Assembly: GCA_963739795.1 (NCBI GenBank)
Contig: CAVUBL010000011.1
Span: forward strand, 434,001-498,000
Direction of reading: 5' to 3'
Origin: CAVUBL01 sp963739795
Lineage (GTDB): Bacteria; Acidobacteriota; Thermoanaerobaculia; Multivoradales; DATKCC01
DNA length: 64,000 bases
Below the pieces are notes generated by a model. That model searched no databases and was not told where the DNA came from. It was given only the letters and a program-made list of their open reading frames with translations. Positions 25,997 through 32,975 of this stretch are shown piece after piece. Each line of letters starts with the position of its first letter. Position 1 is the first letter of the stretch. The position numbers and the translations under genes are program-made.

Positions 25997-26805
25997 TCGA
26001 ACACCTGCTCGGTCTGCCGGAGCTGGCGTCCGCCAACGGCGCGCAGATGGATCGCCTCATGGCGTACATCCACGTCCTGATGGCGGTCCTCTTCGTCGGC
26101 TGGTTCGGCCTGTTCCTCTACATGCTGGTGCGCTTCCGCAAGGGCCGGAACCCGAAGGCCTCATACACCGGCGTCCGGAGCCACGCCTCGCGCTACGCCG
26201 AGATCGCGGTGGCCGTCGCCGAGGGGGTCCTCCTTGTGGGCTTCTCGATCCCGTTCTGGCACTGGCACGCGGACGCCTTCCCGGCCGACGGCCAGTCGGT
26301 CCAGGTGCGGGTGGTCGCCCAGCAGTTCGCCTGGAACATCCACTACCCGGGGCCCGACGGCATCTTCGGCAAGAGCGATCCGAAGTTCGTCAACGAGCAG
26401 TCCAACCCCCTGGGGCTCGACCCGGACGACCCGGCGGGCAAGGACGACATCACCACCACCAACCAGCTCCACCTGCCGGTCGGCAAGCCGGTGATCGTCC
26501 ACCTCTCCTCGAAGGACGTGATCCACAGCTTCATGCTCGACGAGTTCCGGGTGAAGCAGGACGCGATTCCGGGCATCTACATCCCGACCCACTTCACGCC
26601 CACCGTGACCACGGCCGAGATGCGCGAGCGCACCGGCAACCCGAAGTTCCAGTACGAGATCGCCTGCGCCCAGCTCTGCGGCCTGGGCCACTACCGGATG
26701 CGGGGCTACCTGACCATCGACACCCCGGAGGGCTTCCACCAGTGGCTGGCCCAGAAGGAAGCCGAGAAGAAGAAGGAAGAGGAGGGTGGGAGTTTCTGGC
26801 AATAG
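25993..26805 (+). CDS. Heme-copper oxidase subunit II, second copy, without cytochrome c domain
   Basis: 270 aa. Two N-terminal helices (about 27-50 and 72-92) and a cupredoxin domain with CuA ligands C, C, H and M in CAQLCGLGHYRM and an upstream His in KDVIHSFM. The Glu that normally sits between the cysteines is Gln here. A long loop rich in Asp/Pro (GPDGIFGKSDPK... to GKDDITTT) precedes the LHLPVGKPV strand. Unlike coxB at 6667 it has no fused heme c. The gene comes last in this oxidase set, opposite to the usual order. Confidence 0.92.
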   Translation: MIEHLLGLPELASANGAQMDRLMAYIHVLMAVLFVGWFGLFLYMLVRFRKGRNPKASYTGVRSHASRYAEIAVAVAEGVLLVGFSIPFWHWHADAFPADGQSVQVRVVAQQFAWNIHYPGPDGIFGKSDPKFVNEQSNPLGLDPDDPAGKDDITTTNQLHLPVGKPVIVHLSSKDVIHSFMLDEFRVKQDAIPGIYIPTHFTPTVTTAEMRERTGNPKFQYEIACAQLCGLGHYRMRGYLTIDTPEGFHQWLAQKEAEKKKEEEGGSFWQ

Positions 26806-27469
26806 CCCGGCCAGGTATTACACTGCCTACCCGCGGCCGATCCTCTGGCTCGTTCCCGGCGGCGAGGTGACGGTGGGCGGCGACTCGGAGAGCGCCCTGC
26901 CCCGGACTGCGGCCTCGGTGGAGCCCTTCTACCTGAGCAAGCTGCCGGTGACCAACGAGCAGCTCGAGGCCTTCGACCCCGGCTTCGTCCGCTCGCCGGC
27001 GTCGCCAGGGGACCGGGACCCGGCGGTGGGGGTTTCCTGGGACGAGGCGGCGGCCTACTGCGCTTGGTACGCCGAGGTCGCGAGGAAGGTGATCCGCCTG
27101 CCCACCGAGATCGAGTGGGAGTACGCCTGCCGGGCGGGAGCGTCCGGGCGCTGGTTTTTCGGCGACGAGGAGGCCGCGGCCGGCGCCTACGTCTGGCACC
27201 GCGCCAACAGCGGCGAGGCGGTGCCGCCGCTGGAGGCCAAGAAGGCCAACGGCTTCGGCCTCCACGCCATGCTCGGCGGCGTCTGGGAGTGGACCGCGTC
27301 GACGGAGGGCGCCCCCGGTCCCGAAGATTCTGCGCGGAGGATCCTGCGCGGAGGATCGTTCCGGGACGAGCTCGCGGCCATCTCCTGCTCGCGGCGCCGG
27401 GCCGAGCCGCCGGACGCCCGCTTCGAGGACGCCGGGTTCCGGATCGCCAAGAGCTTGCGGGGGAAGTGA
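26786..27469 (+). CDS. Formylglycine-generating-enzyme-like (SUMF1/FGE-sulfatase) domain protein
   Basis: 227 aa with a GTG start overlapping subunit II by 20 nt. SUMF1-type blocks are clear: PVTNEQLEAF, VGVSWDEAAAYCAWYA, LPTEIEWEYACRAG, GGVWEWTAS and RILRGGSFRDE. It is short for the family and has no signal peptide. Many bacterial members of this fold do not make formylglycine; no sulfatase gene is in the window, so the function is open. The coupling to the oxidase subunit gene is notable. Confidence 0.85.
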   Translation: MGVSGNSPARYYTAYPRPILWLVPGGEVTVGGDSESALPRTAASVEPFYLSKLPVTNEQLEAFDPGFVRSPASPGDRDPAVGVSWDEAAAYCAWYAEVARKVIRLPTEIEWEYACRAGASGRWFFGDEEAAAGAYVWHRANSGEAVPPLEAKKANGFGLHAMLGGVWEWTASTEGAPGPEDSARRILRGGSFRDELAAISCSRRRAEPPDARFEDAGFRIAKSLRGK

Positions 27470-27479
27470 GGAACACACC

Positions 27480-27941
27480 ATGAACGATGCAGTGAACGCC
27501 CTGCCGATGACCGAGCCGGAGGCCGCGGCTCCGGACGCTGAGGTCTTGGCCGAGGCCGAGCGGCCGCCGGTGCCTCTGGGCGCCTGGCTGGTGACCGCCT
27601 TCATCACCCTGGCGCCCCTCGCCCACGTGGTGGCCCTCGCCGCCGGGGTCCGGGTGCTCAACTTCGGGAACCGCAACTGGTGGGACACCTTCGTGTACCT
27701 GGTGGTGGCTCCCATCGTCGGTGTGCTGCTCATCAAGCGCCACGAGCGCGCCCGTTTCTCCGCGTACGTCTTCCTCTCGACCGAGACGGTGCGGGGGATC
27801 AAGGTCCATTCCTGGCCGCTCATCGCCATCGCCGTGGGTGCTATCCTCTATTTCCAGCTCCCGGCGGTTCGCGCGGCCTATCCAAGGATCGACGCAGGGC
27901 AGGTGCGCAAGCGCCTGCGCTCCTACGTGCGAAGACGGTGA
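27480..27941 (+). CDS. Uncharacterised membrane protein
   Basis: 153 aa. An acidic N-terminal 35 residues, three hydrophobic segments (about 38-60, 66-82, 103-122), and a strongly basic C-terminal 20 residues (RKRLRSYVRRR). No recognised family. It starts 11 nt after the SUMF1-like gene and so probably belongs to the second respiratory operon. Confidence 0.65.
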   Translation: MNDAVNALPMTEPEAAAPDAEVLAEAERPPVPLGAWLVTAFITLAPLAHVVALAAGVRVLNFGNRNWWDTFVYLVVAPIVGVLLIKRHERARFSAYVFLSTETVRGIKVHSWPLIAIAVGAILYFQLPAVRAAYPRIDAGQVRKRLRSYVRRR

Positions 27942-27963
27942 CCGGGCGAGGGAGGTAGCGACC

Positions 27964-29235
27964 ATGGTGAGAAAGCACGAGACGGAGGTGCTGGTGGTGG
28001 GCGCCGGACCGGTCGGCCAGCTCGCCGCCCTGGCGCTCGCGGAGCGCGGCGTCCACGTGGAGGTGATCGACGAGGAGTGGCGCACCACCTCCCGGAGCTA
28101 CGCCCTGGCCCTCCACCCGCGGACCCTGGAGCTCCTCGACGAAGTGGGCCTGGCCCGGGACCTGATCTCCCAGGGGCACCGCATCGACCGGGTGGCCTTC
28201 TACGACCGGGAGACCCGCCGCGCCGAGGCCTCCCTGACCGACCTGTCGGGACCCTTCCCCTTCGTCCTCGTGCTGCCCCAGAAGGCGCTCGAAGTCGCGC
28301 TGGAGGAGCGCCTCGAGAAGCACAAGGTCCGGGTGCGCTGGAACCACCGCCTGGCCGACCTGGCCCTGGGCGGCGAGGCGCCGGTCGCCACCATCGAGGG
28401 CCTGGCCAAGGAGTCCACGGGCTACAGCGTGGCCACCACCGTCTGGGTGGTGGAGTCCGAGACGGTCACCAAGGCGCGCTTCGTCGTCGGCGCCGACGGG
28501 CACCACTCAGGGGTCCGGCGGGCGTTGGCCACGGGTTTCGACTCCCGGGGCGAGAGCGAGCTCTACGCCGTCTTCGAGTTCCACGCCGACGCCCCGGAAT
28601 CGATCCGGGACCTGGACGAGGTCCGGGTGGTGCTCGACGGGGGCGCCACGAGCGTTCTGTGGCCCCTGGGCGACGGCCGTCTCCGCTGGAGCTTCCAGAT
28701 CGAGACCTCCACCCTCGACATCGAGAGGCCGGACAAGAGCCGCCTCGCGGTCCAGGTGGGCCGCCACGCCTACCCCTACCTGGCGAAGGAGGACCTGGCG
28801 TCCCTCATCGAGCGCCGCGCTCCCTGGTTCGAGGGCTCGATCGGCGACCTCGACTGGTCGGTGGCGGTGCAGTTCGAGCGCCGGCTGGCCGGGAGCTTCG
28901 GCCAGGACGGCGTCTGGCTGGCCGGCGACGCGGCCCACCTGGCGCCGCCGGTGGGGGTGCACAGCATGAACCTCGGCCTGTCCGAGGGCCACGACCTGGC
29001 CAAGGCGATGGTCGAGATCCTGCGCCACGGCGGCTCGGAGACGCTCCTCGAGGACTACGGGCGCCGGGTCCGGGAGAGCTGGCTCGCCCTGTTCGCCGCC
29101 GAGGCCGGCGAGGTCGAGGCGTCGAAGGCCGAGCCCTGGGTCGCCGAGCGCGCCGGCCGCATCGTCTCCTGCCTCCCCGCCGCCGGCGACGACCTCGCCG
29201 TCCTGGCCGGGCAGCTCGGGCTGGCGATCGGCTGA
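27964..29235 (+). CDS. FAD-dependent aromatic-ring-type monooxygenase (PheA/TfdB/UbiH superfamily)
   Basis: 423 aa. N-terminal FAD Rossmann motif VVGAGPVGQLAALAL (about 10-24), the second FAD motif VGADGHHSGVRRAL (about 176-189) containing the DG signature, and the GD motif WLAGDAAHLAPPVGVHSMNLGL (about 318-339). This triad identifies class A flavoprotein hydroxylases. Substrate cannot be told; quinone or phenolic compounds are typical. Starts 22 nt after the membrane protein gene with a GGGAGG ribosome binding site. Confidence 0.88.
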   Translation: MVRKHETEVLVVGAGPVGQLAALALAERGVHVEVIDEEWRTTSRSYALALHPRTLELLDEVGLARDLISQGHRIDRVAFYDRETRRAEASLTDLSGPFPFVLVLPQKALEVALEERLEKHKVRVRWNHRLADLALGGEAPVATIEGLAKESTGYSVATTVWVVESETVTKARFVVGADGHHSGVRRALATGFDSRGESELYAVFEFHADAPESIRDLDEVRVVLDGGATSVLWPLGDGRLRWSFQIETSTLDIERPDKSRLAVQVGRHAYPYLAKEDLASLIERRAPWFEGSIGDLDWSVAVQFERRLAGSFGQDGVWLAGDAAHLAPPVGVHSMNLGLSEGHDLAKAMVEILRHGGSETLLEDYGRRVRESWLALFAAEAGEVEASKAEPWVAERAGRIVSCLPAAGDDLAVLAGQLGLAIG

Positions 29236-29237
29236 TC

Positions 29238-29290
29238 GGACCCCCCCCGCAGCCCCTCGATCCCCTTCCCACCCCCAAGGGGGGAAGGGG
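29238..29290. terminator. Convergent hairpin plus inverted copy of the G-rich repeat
   Basis: Between two convergent genes. 29262-29270 (CCCCTTCCC) pairs perfectly with 29282-29290 (GGGAAGGGG) and the loop can pair further, forming a very stable hairpin without a clear T-run. The first half (29238-29265) is the inverted copy of the repeat at 16682-16706. Probably a bidirectional transcription barrier. Confidence 0.55.
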
Positions 29291-29319
29291 ACGCCCCCAC
29301 CCAGCTTGCCGTGGCGCTT

Positions 29320-31050
29320 TTAGACGACGAGCGAAACGAGCTCGAAGCGGTCCACGTCGACCAGCCCTCGGTCGGTGATCTTGAGGGTGGGGATCACCTC
29401 CAGGGTGAGGAAGCTCATGGCCATGAACGGGTCGTGGAGGGCCGAGCCCAGCTCGCGGGCCGCGGCCAGGAGCCGGTCCATGGCGGCGCGCACCTCTTCC
29501 ACCGGCCGGTCGGACATCAGGCCGGCGATGGGCAGGGGCACGAGGGCCATCACCTCCTCGCCCCGGGCGACGGCCAGCCCGCCCCCGGTCTCGGCGACGG
29601 CCCGCGCCGCGGTCTCCATGGACCGCTCGTCGACGCCGATCACCACCAGGTTGTGATGGTCGTGGGCGAAGGTGCCGGCGAGGGCACCGGCGGTGAGGCC
29701 CAGCCCCGAGACGAACCCCTTGCCCACCCGCCCGGAGCCGTGGTGGCGCTCGACGACGGCGATCTCGGCGACGTCGTGCTCCGGGTCGGGCGCCAGGGCG
29801 CCATCCACGACCCGCACCGAGGCGCTGAGGCGGCGGGTGAGGATCTGGTCCGGGATCGCGCCGATCACCTTGACCTCCGCGGTCGCCTCGCCGGAGGCGG
29901 GTCCTGCGATCCGAAAACTTCGGAAGTCGAGGGCGCCCGGGGCGAGGTGCACCGTACCGGTGACCGTGGCTGCCTCGGCCGGCGGCGCCGCGAACAGCGC
30001 CCGGCCTCCCTCGGCCACCTTCTCGCCCGCCACCCACACCTCCTCGGCCCGGGGCGCCGCCAGGTCCGAGAACACCACCAGGTCGGCGCGGCGCCCCGGC
30101 GCGACCGCGCCCCGGTCCGCCAGGCCGTAGTGGCGCGCCGGGTTGATCGTGGCCATGCGGATCGCGGCCATGGGCTCGACGCCGCGGGCGATCGCCACGC
30201 GCACCATGTGGTCGACGGAGCCGTCGTCGAGCAGATCCGAGGGCACCCGGTCGTCGGTGGCGAAGCACAGGTACGGCTCGCTCCAGCGATCGACCAGCGG
30301 GAGCAGCGCCTCGAGGTTCCGGGCGTTGGTCGCCTCGCGCAGGAACACGGTCATCCCCAGGCGCAGCTTCTCCCGCGCCTCCTCCAGGGTGGTCGCCTCG
30401 TGGTCCGAGCTGATGCCGGCCCCGACGTAGGCGTTGAGGGCCCGGCCCGAGACCCCCGGTGCGTGGCCGTCGATGGGCCGGCCGGCGAAAGCGTCGAGCT
30501 TGGCCATCACCTCCGGCGCCCCGGCGATCACGCCGGGGAAGTTCATCACCTCGGCCAGCCCCAGCACCCGGGGCTCGGCCAGCAGCGAGGCCAGGTCGTC
30601 GGCGCCCAGGGCGGCCCCGGCGGTTCCCAGGTCGGTGGCGGGCACGCAGGAGGAGGCGTTGACGAAGACGGTGAGGGGGACGCCCTCGGAGTCCCGGAGC
30701 ATGAAGCGGATGCCCTCGAGGCCGCAGACGTTGGCGATCTCGTGGGGGTCGGTGACCACGGTCGTCACGCCGCGGGGGACGACCGCGCGGGCGAACTCGG
30801 CCGGGCGCACCAGGGCGCTCTCGATGTGGACGTGGGCGTCGACGAGGCCGGGGCCGACGTAGCGCCCGCCCAGGTCGACGCGCGTCTCCGACTCGTACCC
30901 CGGACCGACCCCGGCCACCCGCCCGCCGGCGAGGGCGATCTCGGTCTCCAGGATCTCGCCCGAGAACACGTTGACCAGGCGGACGTTGGTGAGCAGGGTG
31001 TCGGCGGGCCGGTCCCCCCGGGCGACGGCGAGCAGGTCTTCACGGGTCAT
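29320..31050 (-). CDS. ade: Adenine deaminase
   Basis: 576 aa amidohydrolase. The metal site motif GLVDAHVHIES (about 70-80), the HEIANVCG block, GHAPGVSG and the SDHEAT segment follow the adenine deaminase (Ade) pattern, and the C-terminal domain begins near residue 395. It converts adenine to hypoxanthine for purine salvage. Length matches the family (about 570-600). ATG at 31050; divergent from archease, separated by a 43-nt region holding a TATAGT box. Confidence 0.93.
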   Translation of the reverse strand: MTREDLLAVARGDRPADTLLTNVRLVNVFSGEILETEIALAGGRVAGVGPGYESETRVDLGGRYVGPGLVDAHVHIESALVRPAEFARAVVPRGVTTVVTDPHEIANVCGLEGIRFMLRDSEGVPLTVFVNASSCVPATDLGTAGAALGADDLASLLAEPRVLGLAEVMNFPGVIAGAPEVMAKLDAFAGRPIDGHAPGVSGRALNAYVGAGISSDHEATTLEEAREKLRLGMTVFLREATNARNLEALLPLVDRWSEPYLCFATDDRVPSDLLDDGSVDHMVRVAIARGVEPMAAIRMATINPARHYGLADRGAVAPGRRADLVVFSDLAAPRAEEVWVAGEKVAEGGRALFAAPPAEAATVTGTVHLAPGALDFRSFRIAGPASGEATAEVKVIGAIPDQILTRRLSASVRVVDGALAPDPEHDVAEIAVVERHHGSGRVGKGFVSGLGLTAGALAGTFAHDHHNLVVIGVDERSMETAARAVAETGGGLAVARGEEVMALVPLPIAGLMSDRPVEEVRAAMDRLLAAARELGSALHDPFMAMSFLTLEVIPTLKITDRGLVDVDRFELVSLVV

Positions 31051-31077
31051 GGTCGATGGCGCCTCCGGCGCCGAGTG

Positions 31078-31083
31078 TATAGT
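31078..31083 (+). promoter_or_regulatory. -10 box TATAGT of the archease-rtcB operon
   Basis: TATAGT (31078-31083) lies 10 nt before the archease GTG and no Shine-Dalgarno fits in the gap, so the transcript probably has at most a few untranslated bases. No strong -35 is seen. Confidence 0.5.
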
Positions 31084-31093
31084 CTCGACCAGA

Positions 31094-31519
31094 GTGCCCT
31101 ACACCTTCCTGGACCATACGGCGGACGTCGCCGTGGAGCTCTCGGCGCCGACTCGCGAGAGCCTCTACGCCGAGGCCCTGGCCGCGTTCACCGACATCGT
31201 CACTGAGCGCACGGCGGTCGAGCCGGCGGAAGCCCACGAGCTCGAGGTCGAGGCGGCGGGTGCCGAGGAGCTCATGGTGGAGTGGCTGGGCGAGCTCGTC
31301 TACCGCTTCGACGTCGACGGCCTGCTGTTCGCCCGGGCGGAGGTGCGCGTCGAGGAGGTGGAGGGCGGCGCCCTGCGCCTCGAGGCCCGCGCCCTGGGTG
31401 AGCCTTACGACTCGGACCGCCATCCCCTGAAAGTGGCGATCAAGGGGGTGACCTACCACGAGCTGGTGGTGCGTGAGGAGGGCGAGGGCTGGTACGGCAA
31501 GGTGGTCTTTGATATCTGA
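31094..31519 (+). CDS. Archease
   Basis: 141 aa from GTG 31094, giving VPYTFLDHTADVAVEL, the signature N-terminus of archease with its conserved His-Thr-Ala-Asp. The C-terminal RHPLKVAIKGVTYHEL and GWYGKVVFDI blocks are also diagnostic, ending exactly at the conserved Asp-Ile. Archease speeds formation of the RtcB-guanylate intermediate and allows multiple turnovers. rtcB starts 16 nt downstream, so the two are one operon. Confidence 0.95.
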   Translation: MPYTFLDHTADVAVELSAPTRESLYAEALAAFTDIVTERTAVEPAEAHELEVEAAGAEELMVEWLGELVYRFDVDGLLFARAEVRVEEVEGGALRLEARALGEPYDSDRHPLKVAIKGVTYHELVVREEGEGWYGKVVFDI

Positions 31520-31535
31520 CCGCGAGGGCAATCCC

Positions 31536-32975
31536 ATGACCGAGATCGAACGGATCGACGAGGTGCGGTGGCGGATTCCGCGGCGGGGGAAGATGCGGGT
31601 CGACGGTCTGGTCTTCTCGAGCGGGGCGATGATGGAGGAGATCCGCGCCGACCAGAGCCTCCAGCAGGTGGCCAACGTCGCCCACCTGCCCGGCATCGTC
31701 CGGGCCTCCATTGCCATGCCCGACATCCACTGGGGCTACGGCTTTCCCATCGGCGGCGTGGCGGCGATGGACGCCGAGGACGGGGTGATCTCGCCCGGCG
31801 GGGTGGGCTACGACATCAACTGAGGGGTCCGCCTCCTGCGCTCAGGTCTGAGCCGCGCCGACGTCGAGCCCCGGATTCGCGAGGTCGTCACCCACCTCTT
31901 CCGCAACATCCCCACCGGCGTGGGGGTGGGCCGGCGGGACCTCAAGCTGTCGAAGAAGGAGCTGCGCCGGGTCCTGGCCGGCGGCGCCCGCTGGGCGGTC
32001 GCCGAGGGCTTCGGGCGTCCGGAGGACCTGGAGCACCTGGAGGAGGGCGGCCGCCTCGACGGCGCCGACGCCGACGAGGTCTCCGAGCGCGCCTTCGACC
32101 GGGGAGCCGGCCAGCTCGGCACCCTGGGCTCGGGCAACCACTTCGCCGAGCTCCAATACGTCGACGAGGTCTACGACCGCGCCGCCGCCCGCGCGTTCGG
32201 CCTGGAGCCGGGCCAGGTCACGATCCTCATCCACTCCGGCTCCCGCGGCCTCGGCCACCAGGTGTGCACCGACCACTTGAAGGTCATGGTCCAGGCGGCG
32301 GCGCGCTACGGAATCGAGCTGCCGGACAAGCAGCTCTGCTGCGCCCCCCTCGCCTCGCCCGAGGGCCGGCGGTACCTGGCGGCCATGGCGGCGGCGGCCA
32401 ACTACGCCTTCGCCAACCGCCAGGTGATGAGCCACTGGGCGCGCGAGAGCCTGGCGGCGGGGCTGGGCCTGGCGCCCGAGGCGACCGGCGTCGAGGTGGT
32501 CTACGACGTCTGCCACAACATCGCCAAGCTCGAGACCTTCGAGATCGACGGCCGCCCCCGGCGCCTGTGCGTGCACCGCAAAGGCGCGACCCGTGCCTAC
32601 CCGCCGGGCCACCCCGACGTGCCCGCGGCCTACCGCGAGGTGGGCCAGCCGGTCCTCGTGCCCGGCGACATGGGGCGCTACTCCTACGTCATGGCAGGGA
32701 GCGAGGCGGCCTACCGCGAGACCTTCGGCTCGTCGTGCCACGGCGCCGGCCGCCGGATGAGCCGCCACCAGGCGAAGAAGCAGGCCCGCGGTCGCTTCCT
32801 CTTCCAGGAGCTCGAGGAGCGCGGGGTGGTGGTGATGGCGGCGGGCAAGGCCACGGTGGCCGAGGAGATGCCCGAGGCGTACAAGGACGTGGCCGACGTG
32901 GTGGAGGTGGCCCACCGCGCGGGAATCAGCCGCAAGGTGGCGCGCCTCAGGCCCATGGGGGTGGTCAAGGGCTAG
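31536..32975 (+). CDS. rtcB: RNA-splicing ligase RtcB with in-frame TGA (probable selenocysteine) at the active-site cysteine
   Basis: 479 codons plus stop if TGA 31821-31823 (codon 96) is read through; without it translation would end after 95 residues. The frame stays open and homologous on both sides: ...GVGYDIN-[TGA]-GVRLLRSGL. In RtcB this codon is always Cys in the proteins I know (C98 of Pyrococcus horikoshii, a Mn/Zn ligand). All other site residues are in place at nearly the same numbers: D93, H202 (GSGNHF), H233 (LIHSGSRG), H327 (DVCHNIAK) and H402 (SSCHGAGR), the last being the guanylated His. Total length matches the family. RtcB joins 2',3'-cyclic phosphate and 5'-OH RNA ends using GTP. 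The downstream AGGUCU-loop hairpin and archease partner support a functional selenoprotein over a pseudogene. A sequencing error (TGC to TGA) cannot be excluded here. Confidence 0.88.
31821..31857 (+). promoter_or_regulatory. UGA selenocysteine codon with candidate bacterial SECIS hairpin
   Basis: After UGA (31821-31823) and 20 nt comes AGGUCU (31844-31849) closed by a perfect 4-bp stem (31840-31843 with 31850-31853). Three more pairs (31837-31839 with 31855-31857) lie below a single bulged C at 31854. The hexaloop AGGUCU is identical to the apical loop of the E. coli fdhF SECIS that SelB recognises; there it lies 17 nt after UGA. The 20-nt distance fits the known bacterial range. The helix also codes for conserved RtcB residues, so some structure could be coincidental. 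Confidence 0.65.

Noticed and set aside
31823..31824. rtcB read as two separate genes or a simple nonsense pseudogene
   Set aside because: The frame is intact for 480 codons apart from one TGA placed exactly at the conserved Cys codon, all active-site histidines remain, and archease is intact upstream. Random decay would rarely hit this codon alone.
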